Shown: positions 1 through 10,583 of the stretch, piece after piece
How positions within the stretch are numbered: position 1 is the first letter of the stretch
Layout of the letters: every line of letters starts with the position of its first letter
Translations under genes and position numbers: made by a program
Notes under the pieces: model-generated
What the model was told of the DNA's origin: nothing
The model's database searches: none
The model's input: only the letters and a program-made list of their open reading frames with translations
Source: Anthopleura xanthogrammica
Taxonomy: Eukaryota > Cnidaria > Anthozoa > Actiniaria > Actiniidae
Length of the DNA: 64,000 bases
Assembly (NCBI GenBank): GCA_964019055.1
Contig: OZ025213.1
Coordinates: 8,606,472 to 8,670,471, forward strand
Direction of reading: 5' to 3'

Positions 1-584
1 TTATAACCAAAAACATTTATCCGGATAACCTTTCACTCATGCATCAGTTTACTTGAAGATAAATAGCTTTTTTTGAAATTAGTCAAATACCACTGTGTTC
101 CCTGATTAGATCAGAAGTCCATAACTATATAGAATCAAGACAGAGGCACATGTCTTTGGGGAGTGGGCTGCAACCAATCATATTCCTCGAACTTACACAC
201 GTTGCGCAGATTGGTTGGTTTGGGTTTAGCTGGCAAAAGCCAAAAAAAAAGACGAAAAGAAGATAACAATGTCGCCGTACTTGTAATTTTGATATTAAAA
301 TCTTCGTTATAAAAATATATTTCTACTCTTCAAAGATTACGTTCATAAAGCTGTGATACCTAATCCTACATACCTGTTACTAGCCATCGTGGTAAGTGAT
401 AAATCCTTTTATTATATGAAATAGAGTGTGATATTAAGTGACATCAAAATGATAAAATTGATATCCCCACTCCCACCAGAGGCCAGTGGGGATACGATTT
501 TTATCAACACTGGTGGTGTCAAATTTCGACCAAAGTAAAATTCTCCATTTTTTTTCATTGAAGATTTCATATAATAAATAAAAC
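1..584. other. Intergenic; hairpin and donor-like site
   Basis: No gene is supported here. A GTAAGT donor-like sequence follows position 391, so a noncoding 5' exon ending there is possible but unproven. Positions 451-471 and 485-505 form an imperfect inverted repeat around AT/CCCCACT, with a second short CCACCAG/CTGGTGG pairing, giving a foldback at about 451-516. CCAAT-like motifs lie at about 173-180 and 210-216. Confidence 0.4.
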
Positions 585-670
585 ATTACATGGCCGCTTG
601 GAGATACGAATTTTATCTTCTCGTCAACACTCGAAGATAAAATTCGTATCTCCGCGCGCGACCATGTAAT
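585..670. mobile_element. Short foldback (MITE-like) element, family A
   Basis: The element begins ATTACATGG and ends CCATGTAAT. Its arms contain GGAGATACGAATTTTATCTT and the complementary copy, so nearly the whole element folds on itself. A second, longer member lies at 61955-62085. It has no coding capacity. This is a non-autonomous foldback repeat by structure; its mobilising enzyme cannot be told from the sequence. Confidence 0.7.
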
Positions 671-676
671 ATCCTA

Positions 677-2056
677 TATGTACGAAAATGTATACCGGAT
701 CTGGACATCAATGTATAAAAATGTTAACTGACTCTACAAAGTAGACATGCTAGCTTACAGACAGAACAAAGCTTTCAGGCAATTTCCTCTTTGATATCAA
801 CAAAATACCTAGTAACCACGGTATCTGGTATATTACCATGCGAAAATTCACGAAAAAAATTGGCATCAAACTATAAAATATTCACTGCACAACTGGTGCT
901 ACAGGCAAAACATGGCCTCTGGGGTATTTCATCGATATTTTCCGTATTCCCCAAAACCACAAAATCCATAACATTTGTATAAATATAACTTCTTGATGTC
1001 CAATAAAAAAAAAAAATTTTATAAGGAAGATAAGAACTGAATGAATACTATATATATGTTGACATTTATCTTACTATGGTTTGCTAACATTACGTGTAAA
1101 ATAAAAGATAACCAAAATGAAACTGTTGACATTGATGTGAGAATGTTAGCTTTGTTTGTTAAAGGTACAATTTCGTTTCCAGAACTATGCAACAATGCCT
1201 AAAACATATAGGGACACAAATATCGCGCTTTTGTGTTTTTTTTCTTTTTCTTTTTAAGACTAGATGATTTGTCGATATTTACGAAAGGCCCACACTCGGA
1301 CAGACAGTATGTTTTTAGTTGAACTTATTATTAAACGTAAATTCACCCAGGATCAGAATTGTGTTTTACCGCTGCGGCTCAAACTTCTACCTTTTTTGAA
1401 GTGTCAGCTCCTTTTCCCCCTTCCTCAGAAGCTTCTATCACCGGTTAAATCATATATTTGACTACCAGTTTTTTTCTTCCTTAATTGTTGTCTTGTGGTA
1501 TGATATATTATCACTTTATAGCTGTGAGTATTGAGCTTGCTACCAAACGACCCTTGTTGCATTAAGGGTGCTCATTGCAGTTAAGTGATATGCAAATTAA
1601 TTTTCCCCCATAATTGAAAATGAAACTCTTGAAAAGCTGTTAATGGGAAAAATAAAACAATGAATTACTGGAATTATTCATTATCCGCTGGTTAAGATGA
1701 TAAAAGGGTAAAAACTAAGAAGTTGAAAAATGAAAAAAAATTGTCGTGTAGCTCCCATGGAGTCTTGAAGTTTCCAATTGAATGTTGGTTTGATCTGATA
1801 TTTTCAACAACAAAAAACACAAACGTCACCTTTGAACGTTTTAAATATCCATCGCAGCACTTGAAATGCCGGATAGACTCTTCCGCTCATACGAAAATAA
1901 TCGTAGTGATTAACATAAAATATTTCTCTTTTTTATTTCATATATTGCAACCGCCACAGTCGATATATACGTATACTGAGTTGATACTCTGAACACAGCT
2001 ATCATCATGAATACATATCTAGGATACTTTATTAACACTAGATAGTTTACACTTAT
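677..2056. other. Unassigned intergenic DNA
   Basis: AT-rich sequence with only short open frames, none showing a recognisable domain, signal peptide or convincing splice structure. Nothing further is supported. Confidence 0.5.
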
Positions 2057-2215
2057 ACGTATTCTCAATAGCCAACAATCAGTATTATGCTTGTCATGTC
2101 TTCTTGGTGATATTATAGTTTGATGAGTACTTTCTGAGTACGTATTCTCAATAGCTAACAATACTAATCAGTATTATGCTTGTCATGTTTCTTGGTGATA
2201 TTATAGCTTGATTAC
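2057..2215. repeat. Two-copy tandem repeat, period about 83
   Basis: The block starting ACGTATTCTCAATAGC at 2057 recurs at 2140. Both copies continue through CAGTATTATGCTTGTCATGT and GGTGATATTATAG. The second copy has a small insertion (ACTAAT). This is a simple local duplication without coding content. Confidence 0.75.
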
Positions 2216-2404
2216 TAAGTGTTAGAAGGCTATAATTGAAGTTCCTGCCAATGACGTCATTATGCAGGTGGCTGGTGAATATTGGATATTCATATTCCAT
2301 GGTTTGTTTGATCTTCTATTTGGATCACAGTCTACTGACAAACAACCCTAGTAAAGGGGAAAAAATTTCCGGGTTCAAGTTAGTCGTGCAAATTTTGGGG
2401 TAAA

Positions 2405-2650
2405 CTAAAGAACATTTATCGAAGTAACAATATTTGTGGAAGAAACAATATTTGTATTATGATCATCCGGGTGGATGTAGTCCTGAGAAGGACTGTTTGA
2501 TGTGACTGACGTTTCGACAACCTGAGCGGAAGTCATCTTCAGAGTCAAGTGAAGGATAAAGTCAGATAGGTCATTTTTATACTGCCACGATACACAATGG
2601 TGTTGCGTAATTGGCGGTGTAGGTCTAATCAGTGAGCGTCTACACAACAT
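2405..2650 (-). mobile_element. Penelope-like retroelement 3' remnant
   Basis: On the minus strand this reads through a peptide containing LTLKMTSAQVVETSVT and PSQDYIHPDDH. This string is familiar from the sequence following the endonuclease domain of cnidarian Penelope-like elements. No reverse transcriptase or GIY-YIG domain is left, so only the 3' tail remains. At DNA level it carries CTGAAGATGAC and GTCGAAACGTC flanking a short loop (2508-2542). The family assignment rests on recognising the motif rather than on a search. Confidence 0.6.
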
Positions 2651-2654
2651 ACAA

Positions 2655-3560
2655 CGCGTAAAATAGAGTATTTCATTTCAGTTTCATCTATTTAGAATTC
2701 TTATTAGTTTTCATTTTAATATTTCTTGCAAGGCAACTCCCCCGGGGAGGGGGAGGGAGCGCTCCCATATATAGCCTATACGGGGATCTTCTGCTGAATC
2801 GGGTATAGGTTTTCGGGATTTTGGTTTTAGACAGGGTATACGATTTTCATGATATAGGAGCATCAGTATTGTATAGGTTAGGGGTACTAGACAGTGTTTT
2901 CAAATCTTTTCGCCGCCAAAAAAACTTTTAGCACTTCACTTCCAACTGTGCCGGCGTAGTCAGGTTATAGAATTTCTCTTTGGTCCTAGATAGGGTAAAA
3001 AGTTAAAGTGTTGTGTTTTGAACAGGGTATGTTTTTCAAGATATTCTTGTCTTAATTAGATATGGTCAGGATCTTAGTATCCCAGCGAATCAATCACTGA
3101 ACCACCCCTAGCACCCCCCCCCCCCCCCCCTTCCCCCCGGAAAACTCTCACTAGCAGACTAGCAGTTACTTGCCCAGTATACATAATCTGCAGCATATGA
3201 TCAGTTGTTACATCTATTTAAATTTTTTATTGAATTTCATTTCAATATTTCTGGTGAGGTAACTCTTAATAGCAGCTACTTGCCCAGTATACATAATCTG
3301 CAGCATATCACTTGTTCCATCTATTTAAATTTGTTATTGCTTTTGATTTAAATATTATTTTGCGAGATAACTTTTGCTAGCAGTTACTGTCCAGCATTTC
3401 TTCTTGCGTGCATACTATACAAACATATACAACAAAACTTACAATTCGTAAAATAGAATATATAATTTCAATTGCTTCATCTATTTAAATGTTTTATTGG
3501 TTTCAAATATTTCCTGTGAGGAAACTTTCAGCGACAGTTGCTGCCCAGCTGACAGCATCT
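2655..3560. repeat. Decayed tandem repeat, about four copies
   Basis: Four diverged copies share the order CATCTATTTAAAT, a TTTATTG/TTTCAATATTTC stretch, a GAGGTAACT block and TAGCAGTTACTTGCCCAG. They start at about 2655, 3190, 3300 and 3460. Unit spacing is irregular (about 110-180 bp). The first copy is split by a roughly 400-bp insertion (2740-3142). The second and third also share CAGTATACATAATCTGCAGC. No coding potential is seen. Confidence 0.7.
2740..3142. mobile_element. Non-autonomous element with 5-bp target duplication
   Basis: The insertion interrupts the first copy of the surrounding tandem repeat and is flanked by AACTC on both sides (2735-2739 and 3143-3147). Its ends are C/G-rich and inverted (CCCCCGGGGAGGGGG at the left, CTTCCCCCCGG at the right). 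The interior has CTCCCATATATAGCCTATAC and several GGGTATA repeats, typical of a widespread marine-invertebrate interspersed repeat. There is a 3' C-run at 3114-3130. There is no open frame of note. Confidence 0.65.
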
Positions 3561-4011
3561 TCAGTCTTAATTTAATCTAGAAATGTTCGTAGTCATTCTG
3601 AGGGTACATGTCCATAACATTTCTTCGCTCTTCACTTCTAGTTCTCTTGAAGCGTTCACAAATCCAATCGTTCTCGCGACAATCTCTTGAAATTCTTTTT
3701 TCAATTGGAATTTCCTTCTAACAAAAACAAAAAGTATTATTAATTGTCATTCACAACAAACTATACAAGGACATTGGAGGAGGCAGAAACTGCTGGTGCG
3801 CGGGTCAGGCTTTTAAAAGTTTGAATATTCAAGTAAAAAAAGAACCGTGGTTTTCTCCCACTGGCGCATTTTCTTAGGCTGTAAGCCAGAGAATGAGTAA
3901 ACATTTATGTACACATAAGTGATAGACTTCAAGGCATGAATATGATGTCACTACGTGCAAAGAAACTGCTTTTACAAAAACATTCGGCTGCTACTTTCTT
4001 TTACTATAGTT
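3561..4011. other. Unassigned intergenic DNA
   Basis: No gene, RNA gene or repeat family was recognised between the decayed tandem repeat and the trinucleotide array. Confidence 0.45.
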
Positions 4012-4390
<379 letters not shown>

Positions 4391-5660
4391 ATTTAACTTA
4401 AGGTGATACTGCAAAACTATAAGCTTTACATCTGTGTTTCTGTTGCTCCAAACTTTTGAAAAAAATGCTTTCGAACTAGAATAAAGCTACTCGGAAATAT
4501 TCACGGACATTTTTTTTCTGCTAATTACGATATCACCTCTCCCAAAGTACAGACGTTATATCTCGAAAACGCATTCACTAACTTTTGGTCGCATTTGATA
4601 TTCTCTTTTTTGACCCCAAGAGAGTGTGTTTACAAAATATTGAGTTTTTAAAAAAACGCATAGTAGCGAGTAATATATTTTATGTCTTCCCTAGCTTTGG
4701 TCTTCATCTTTTTTTCTTTCCCTTCCTTTTTTCCCCTTTCATTCTGTCTTCCTTCTTTCCTTTCTATCTTTCTCAGGTCTTTTTGTGTTTAGCTCCACCC
4801 AATTAAAGTTTAAACTAATTTAGAAACGCCAAAAACTACGGAATCACACGTCTTTCAAAACAAACTAAACCTCAAAAAAATGGATCACTCGCTTTACAGC
4901 TTTCCCGCCAAAACTATGCCAAGTAATTTGAAAGATACCAAGATGAACGGGAAATGTAAGGTAAAGGAAAAGCTTGGTTTAATGAAAATTACACGCGATT
5001 AAACTGATTTGGAGAAGCTTTTAACTGTAAAGGTATCAAGTCTTAAACAGCATGCCATAAACATGTATTTCCTTCCCACTTATTACTTATATCACCCTTG
5101 CCTTGCGGTCCAAAGGCATTTCTGGCGGTTTCCATTTACACTGATTTATATGATATTTCCTTCCGTGTTCGGGTGTGGTATCTCTAGGATACTTTTAGAA
5201 TGAATTACTTAGAAGACTTAGAATTTAAAAATATATCGTCAAAAAAAAAGACAGCGAATGAAAAGATCATATAATAAAATGATAATAAAATAATTTACGT
5301 CGTGACACAGGGAGTGTTTACCAAGTTTCACTAACGAGAGACCAATGTTAATGTATACTCTCACTACCACTACAGTTATTAATGTCCTAAGCACATGATT
5401 CTCAACAGAATGAAGAGCTATGTTGAGGATATACATTCATTAATAACAACAATCACTCCTGGTTCGATAAAACAAACTTGTGGAAATTTACTGATGATAA
5501 TAATAAAAGTAGGAGAAAACAAGAATACATCATAATTTTTCAGATGTAAAATTTAACTTAGATCAGCGAAGAAACGGCTGCGTTAGAACAGTTTACATAT
5601 TTACCATTCCCCGCAGTGATATAGAGGATTAAAGAGTGCATTACTCTAGTTGCATGGTGT
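4391..5660. other. Unassigned intergenic DNA
   Basis: No coding region or RNA gene is supported. There is a pyrimidine-rich stretch at about 4700-4780 and otherwise unremarkable AT-rich sequence. Confidence 0.45.
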
Positions 5661-6122
5661 TTAAAACCAGCCCGTGGCAATTAGGCAACCTAAAGTAATA
5701 CATTGAAAATAATCTGGGTAATTCATCCCAGATGCTTTTGGCTTTTTCTTTAAAATATGAATAAAGAACGAATGAATGAATATTATAAAGGAATGCCCTA
5801 AAAAATCACTCAATAGATCGTTTATGCTTTTTTCGTTTTTTTCTTTCTTTTTTCTTTCTTTCCTTCTTTCTTTCTTTTTTTCTTTCTTTCTCTCTTTCCT
5901 TCTTCCGTGCTTTCTGCATTGCACTTTAATAAAACTATCCAAACATGAAAAAATAAAGTAATTGAATTTCGTTTCTAAATCCTTCTCATGCTCTAACCAT
6001 ACCTTTCTTTTTCCAGAAATTTTCGCGCCTTCTGGTAAACTGAAGAAGCATTCTGTCTCTGGTAAAATCAAGCCTATGATTACAGCACTCAGTACAAATA
6101 AATACACGAACTTCATGAACAT
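5661..6122 (-). CDS. Small secreted protein, first exon (paired family, left copy)
   Basis: The start ATG is at 6122-6120. The first 40 codons encode a hydrophobic signal peptide (residues about 3-24, ending PETEC) followed by FFSLPEGAKISGKRK. A splice donor AAG|GTATGG follows codon 40 exactly in phase 0, so the real first exon is probably 6003-6122. The frame happens to stay open to 5661 through a (TTTC)n-derived Lys/Arg stretch, ending YPDYFQCITLGCLIATGWF. That extension may be intron read-through or may contain a later exon. The paralog at 8194 on the other strand shares ILPxTECFxSLPxGAKxxGKxK and the same donor position, which is the main evidence that this is a gene. The product is secreted. 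GKR could be an amidation and dibasic processing signal, but the function is unknown and no named family was recognised. Confidence 0.6.
   Translation of the reverse strand: MFMKFVYLFVLSAVIIGLILPETECFFSLPEGAKISGKRKVWLEHEKDLETKFNYFIFSCLDSFIKVQCRKHGRRKERKKEKKKERRKERKKKEKNEKSINDLLSDFLGHSFIIFIHSFFIHILKKKPKASGMNYPDYFQCITLGCLIATGWF
5829..5902. repeat. (TTTC)n pyrimidine-rich microsatellite
   Basis: Imperfect TTTC/TTCC repeats lie on the + strand. On the minus strand they are read as a Lys/Arg/Glu-rich stretch inside the open frame of the secreted-protein locus, which argues that this segment is intronic. Confidence 0.85.
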
Positions 6123-8193
6123 CTTGGATAATCCTTGATACCTCTTGAGCTTCTTAGGCCTGATTCCTCTAGATGTGGAGATGTACTACAAGGGACTGTG
6201 TGAATGATATGTAGCACGGCCTAATGTAGGTGTTTTACTGCCACGTTCTTGTAATTGCCAAATGAATGTGGTCACAAAAACTAAGATAGCTTTGATTAGC
6301 GAACGACAAAACACAAAGACATTCCACGCTTTCTTTCGTTCTTTATTATACTTATCTGACTCCAAATCTTCGAGGATATACTTGAAAGATAATCCTTCTA
6401 ATTACAAACTGAATTAGGCTCGCCTACCTGAATTACTCAACTGTTTAGTTTCAACGTCAATCTGTGAAAGGGACAGAGTGTCTGTCAAGGAACTTTACGT
6501 CTTAGAACAGCCGCGGGCCTAACTACAAAGCAACTTAACTTGTAACACTCGCCTAAAGATATTTTCGGTGTTTGTAAACACCTTATTATTTATCATTAGT
6601 TTTCATTAGCCGGATAAAGGCTTTGAACATGCTGCAAAAATGATTTCTCCTGTCGAAAAGGCATAGTGTGGTTTGTGGGTGATTTATTACTATATGAAAT
6701 ATTACTCGTAAGTTGTAAAGTAGCTGATAGCAACTACCGCCAATTTAGTACTTCATTATCGAAAAACTTGATTCGAACTCTCGTTGTTTCGAAATTTTGT
6801 TTTTGTTCATCGGCCAAACGTTTAAAAGCATATTAATTGCCGAGAATTTGATTTATCAGATTCAAATCAATCGTGTTAGAAATAGAACTAGTATATATTC
6901 ATACGTACTCTAACATGGGAATGCAGTTTTCTTAAAAACTCAAGCTTAAAATTAAACAACAACAAACCTATGTTCTGTGTTTTTGTCTGATATTTTGTTT
7001 TTATATAATCATAGCTAACGCACGAGACTGCTTTTTTAAGTTCCCAAACCCATCGAATGTCTAGATATGTCAGAGCCGTGGGTTATCCTTGATACAGCCA
7101 CACCTCAGCTTTGTCATTGCCAATCCCATCAGTTATAGTCTAGAAAAAAGCGACCTATTTCCCCCGAGAATAATCTTAACTTAAGTAAACTAACTTTATT
7201 AACAAGACAAGCTATCATCTTGGTACATCAGCTCTGGGTAACGATTGGAAAATAGTAAACTAAGATAGAGTTTTCTGGAAACCAAAATGCCATTAAAGAA
7301 TGAAGCTTCGAGTCTAGCTATTTCCTGTTAGACCAGACTTGGAGTCTGGTGTAGCTCCTTCCTGCATGCTTAGTCCTTCGCGCGAGGTAATGACTCACGC
7401 CCGACACAATTGTTACTTTCATCAGTCGAAGTGCAAACTGTGTTTTTCAGTTTGAATTAAGAAAGATCGTCTAGCACTGCCTTTAGATCTTCGTGGGCAG
7501 CATCAAGCCTTAGGCGCTTTAGGGTTTTGTATAGACCAATGGAAAATATCCTAATAAAAGTAATATCAATTTGAAGTTTTTTAATCTCGAGTTTAAAATA
7601 TTGAAGTGATATGAAGATTTTTTTTCTTCTTTTGGTTTAGGCGGAGACAGGAAAATGATGAATTCAAGAAACGTAGAATTGATGTCTGCTATGAAGTTAT
7701 TTACGAAATTGGAGGCGAAGTAATGAATTTTTTTCACAATGCTTAATCGTTTTACAAACTACTCATTCTATCTTCGCCTTGACTGACATTGGAAAAAAAC
7801 CTTCATTACCAGAGTATCGAACCTGATTGCGCAAATTACAAACTAATGATAACTAATGAATTAAGTGATGAATCATCCCTCAAATATCCTCAATTCTTTT
7901 AGCGATTGCTCTTCCATCTGAACGCCGACAAAGGTTATCAAACGAGAAAGGTGTTTTAAATATTTGAACATGGAGGAAGTTCTTTGTTCGTTAATAATTT
8001 CGCTTCAATAGTTGTAACCGCTTTTGGAGTGGTATACCACGATACTGATACCAATACCATTAATACTATACACCAGCTTGGCAATATGTTTGTCGCCAAA
8101 CACATAAAAGGTGCTCTGAAATGACCGTGGACGACAACAGCCGAAGTATCGAGTGTCATTGTAGTCATCAGTTGTTCTCAACTATATTAAGAG
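6123..8193. other. Shared upstream region of the head-to-head secreted-protein pair
   Basis: About 2.07 kb separates the two divergent start codons, so it should contain both promoters. A perfect short hairpin (ACCAGACT/AGTCTGGT) sits at about 7333-7351. No TATA box was confidently placed and no other gene is supported. Confidence 0.45.
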
Positions 8194-8301
8194 ATGTGGT
8201 CATTTTTTCTTCTTAGTATTTTAGCGATAGCCTTAATGCTACCAACAACAGAGTGCTTTATCAGTCTACCGAAAGGTGCTAAAGTTGATGGCAAGAAAAA
8301 G
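8194..8301 (+). CDS. Small secreted protein, first exon (paired family, right copy)
   Basis: ATG at 8194 opens a 36-codon exon. It encodes a signal peptide (residues 1-20, MWSFFLLSILAIALMLPTTE) followed by CFISLPKGAKVDGKKK, and ends at a phase-0 donor AAG|GTAATA (8301|8302). It aligns almost residue for residue with the minus-strand exon at 6003-6122, with the same Cys after the signal region, the same SLPxGAK block and the same splice position. Reading past the donor runs into a SINE and stops at 8514, so the longer open frame is not the protein. An acceptor-like TTTCAG at about 9040 is the closest candidate for exon 2 but is not convincing. The product is secreted; the role is unknown. Confidence 0.62.
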
Positions 8302-8334
8302 GTAATATTGATAGATTTTTTTTCTAAGTCACGG

Positions 8335-8600
8335 CTCAGGTGTACATCGCCAGTAATGCGCCACCTCCTACCACTGCCACCCGGTTTCGATTCCAGGGCT
8401 CGGTGTCGTATGTTACTCCCGGATGTTACTGGAGTTGCTTGTTGGTTCTCTCCTGTACTTCGAAGATTTTTTTTTCTCCGAGTTCTACGCAAATTTCACT
8501 CCCTTAAATTCTAATTCTATCTGGCGTCAAGTGCTTTAGTCATGACCCTTTGGCTCGGGAGACTAAGGAATCACTCTCTTCGAACGAAGTAAAAAAAAAA
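8335..8600 (+). mobile_element. tRNA-derived SINE, degraded
   Basis: A pol III B-box-like GGTTTCGATTCC at 8383-8394 is followed by CTCGGTGTCGTATGTT, then TTGTTGGTTCTCTCCTG and a CTCCGAG segment. This order recalls the conserved central domain of a SINE group widespread in cnidarians and other invertebrates. The A box is not clear and the 3' end (possibly the A-run at 8591-8600) is uncertain. It lies just inside the presumed intron of the secreted-protein gene at 8194. Confidence 0.55.
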
Positions 8601-9265
8601 TTTATATTTTTAAATCTCTAAGATTAATCTTTTTGCTGGATCAATAATCCATAGAAATGGCTTGGAATATATTAGAGTTTTTGACACTGAAATAGGCGTT
8701 GAAGTTTATTTGGCCACGAAAGAAGCTATAAAAACACTTTCAGCGAAAAATGCTTTTAATGAAAATTTTCTAAGCTTTTTATTTAACTTCAGTTAGTACC
8801 ACGAAATTCATAAACTTATTTTGTACCAATTAGTGCAACGTGTATTGTTTCATCAGTACTAATATAGAGTGATTTTAGAGTGGTTTTCATTGCGGCCTCT
8901 CCTTCGCCCCGTGCAAGCCGCGGAGCACCATACTCTCTATAAGGGTCGCCATTTTTGTTTTGCGTATTGACAAAGAAACTTAGACTGTGGTTGTTGTTTT
9001 TAGTGCATTTAAAAAATTTATGTTCAATCCCATTTCAGGGAAAAAGGATGAATTTGTATAGTTTTTTAATAAAATTTGACGGCTAGCCTCTCGATCGAGA
9101 TTGTGATGTCAAAAAAGATTCCAAGAAACCTCTCATATGGATATGTTTGATATTTCTATAGATAATTTGTTTAAATGTTAAATCGAATGTAAAAAGAAAT
9201 ACATATTACGCGAAATATTTGCCATATATTTAGCTTTTCCAGTTAGTATGATTAAACAAAATGAG
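8601..9265. other. Unassigned, probably intronic or intergenic
   Basis: This lies downstream of the 8301 splice donor and may hold its next exon, but no acceptor plus coding segment stands out. Nothing else was recognised. Confidence 0.4.
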
Positions 9266-9396
9266 CTTACAGTCAAAACGGCTCAAGCGTACCCCCATAG
9301 GCTCCATTAATGATTTCATTATTCCAATATTGAGTTGATTATTCCCTTTTTTTTTTTCATTAAAAAATCGGAAGACTCCAAACTTCACATTCAGAG
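9255..9396 (+). mobile_element. MITE, left half only
   Basis: TTACAGTCAAAACGGCTCAA starts at 9255. The following sequence (TACCCCCATAGGCTCCATTA, ATATTGAGTTGATTATTC, CTTCACATTCA) matches the left half of the complete element at 46874-47193. The right half is missing, and the sequence switches abruptly into the 82-bp minisatellite at about 9397. Confidence 0.75.
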
Positions 9397-9785
9397 GGAT
9401 GTATGGCAGTGTGAACAAGGGGATATGCAGGGGATGCGCAGGGATCCCCTGGGACAAGGGGGTGGAAGAGACACATAGTTTGTGGAGAAGGATGTATGGC
9501 AATGTGAACAAGGGATGTCCAGGGGATCCCCTGGTACAAGGGGGTGGGAGAGACACATAGTTTGTGGAGAAGGATGTATGGCATTGTGGGCAAGGGATGT
9601 GTAGGGGATCCCCTGGTACAAGGGGGTGGGAGAGACACATAGTTTGTGGAGAAGGATGTATGGCATTGTGGGCAAGGGATGTGCAGGGGATCCCCTGGTA
9701 CAAGGGGGTGGGAGAGACACATAGTTTGTGGAGAAGGATGTATGGCAGTGTGAACAAGGGATGTGCAGGGGATCCCCTGGTACAA
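9397..9785. repeat. 82-bp minisatellite with GGGGATCCCC core
   Basis: Units beginning GGATGTATGGCA start at 9397, 9490, 9572, 9654 and 9736. Spacing is 93 and then 82, 82 and 82 bp. Each unit contains the palindrome AGGGGATCCCCT and GGGTGGGAGAGACACATAG. Overlapping minus-strand open frames rich in CVSPTPLYQGIP are readings of this array, not proteins. Confidence 0.92.
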
Positions 9786-9799
9786 TATACCATTTCCCA

Positions 9800-9916
9800 T
9801 TATCTTTTTGTCTCTCACATCTTGTCCCAGGGGATCCCCTGCACATCCCCGGTCTATCCCGGCCTTGTCTTCAATGCCATTAGCAACTGTGCCTCTCCCA
9901 TCCCCTTGTCCCACAC
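9800..9916. repeat. Inverted partial copies of the 82-bp unit
   Basis: GTCTCTCACATCTTGTCCCA followed by GGGGATCCCCTGCACATCCC (about 9811-9849) is the reverse complement of the central part of the minisatellite unit. A second inverted fragment (CCTCTCCCATCCCCTTGTCC) lies at about 9892-9911. The array and these fragments could pair as a large hairpin. Confidence 0.75.
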
Positions 9917-10583
9917 GATCATTCTGTCCTTCCTCACATCAGAGACGTATCAGAAAAGATCAGCAAGGCATCAAAACCCCATGGCTTTGAGATCGCCCAC
10001 AAGCCAATGTCAAAAATCAACGAGATTTTCCCTTGCCCTAAAGCAACTAAAGATGCAAACTCTAAGACAGGGGTGGTATATAAGTGTTCAGAATGTAACT
10101 TTGTCTACTATGGGCAGACGGAGAGATCTTCTTCAAACAAGAGTTACAGAACACAGAAGGGAAATTATAGCTGTTATTATTACGGACGCATGCGTGCAAA
10201 TGATATATTCTTTTGTTCTAATAATCATACAAATGAGGCTGTCGGGTCGATACAATGCTTGTTGTCTCATTTGCATCTCATTTGCATGCATCCGTAGTAA
10301 CAGCTATTCGCAATTATCAGACACGAGTTTGACTTTGAAACGGCTCGGGTGCTAGAAACGGGAAAGCAATAAGCACCAAGTGAACGATTGTCTTTAGAAG
10401 CATGGCATTCTGAACTAGATGTATGAGAACTCAGAGAATGATAATATTCAGATCCCTAACATTTACAAACCACCTGTAACTTCTAGAATACGGCTTGTGC
10501 TAACAAATAGATTTAAAAATGACGCGCGCAATACTAACGGTCTTTACACTGAAAAGGGTCAGAGACCAGACCAAAACGTCTGA
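9917..10583 (+). pseudogene. Penelope-like element, GIY-YIG endonuclease fragment
   Basis: Conceptual translation gives, in order, LPHIRDVSEKISKASKP, a GFEIAHKPMSKINEIF segment, VVYKCSECNFVYYGQTER (the GIY-YIG-type core with its CxxC), RVTEHRRE after a frameshift, then FDFETARVLETGK, RLSLEAWHSEL and IPNIYKPP, ending at TGA 10581-10583. This order is that of the C-terminal endonuclease region of Penelope-like retroelements. The copy is dead: it has a frameshift near 10120, in-frame stops, no reverse transcriptase, and a MITE inserted at 10165-10306. The coding order and strand are clear; the clade is not. Confidence 0.8.
10165..10306. mobile_element. MITE, family B, inside the Penelope fragment
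   Basis: Ends are inverted: ATAGCTGTTATTATTACGGA at the left and CGTAGTAACAGCTAT at the right. Removing it brings the HRRE and FDFETARVL parts of the endonuclease reading close together, which shows it is an insertion. The same element, in the opposite orientation, is present at 56749-56888 and 57624-57763. Confidence 0.75.

Noticed and set aside
9230..9914. Three overlapping minus-strand frames rich in CVSPTPLYQGIP
   Set aside because: All derive from the 82-bp minisatellite. The repeated peptide follows the DNA period and has no start or splice support.
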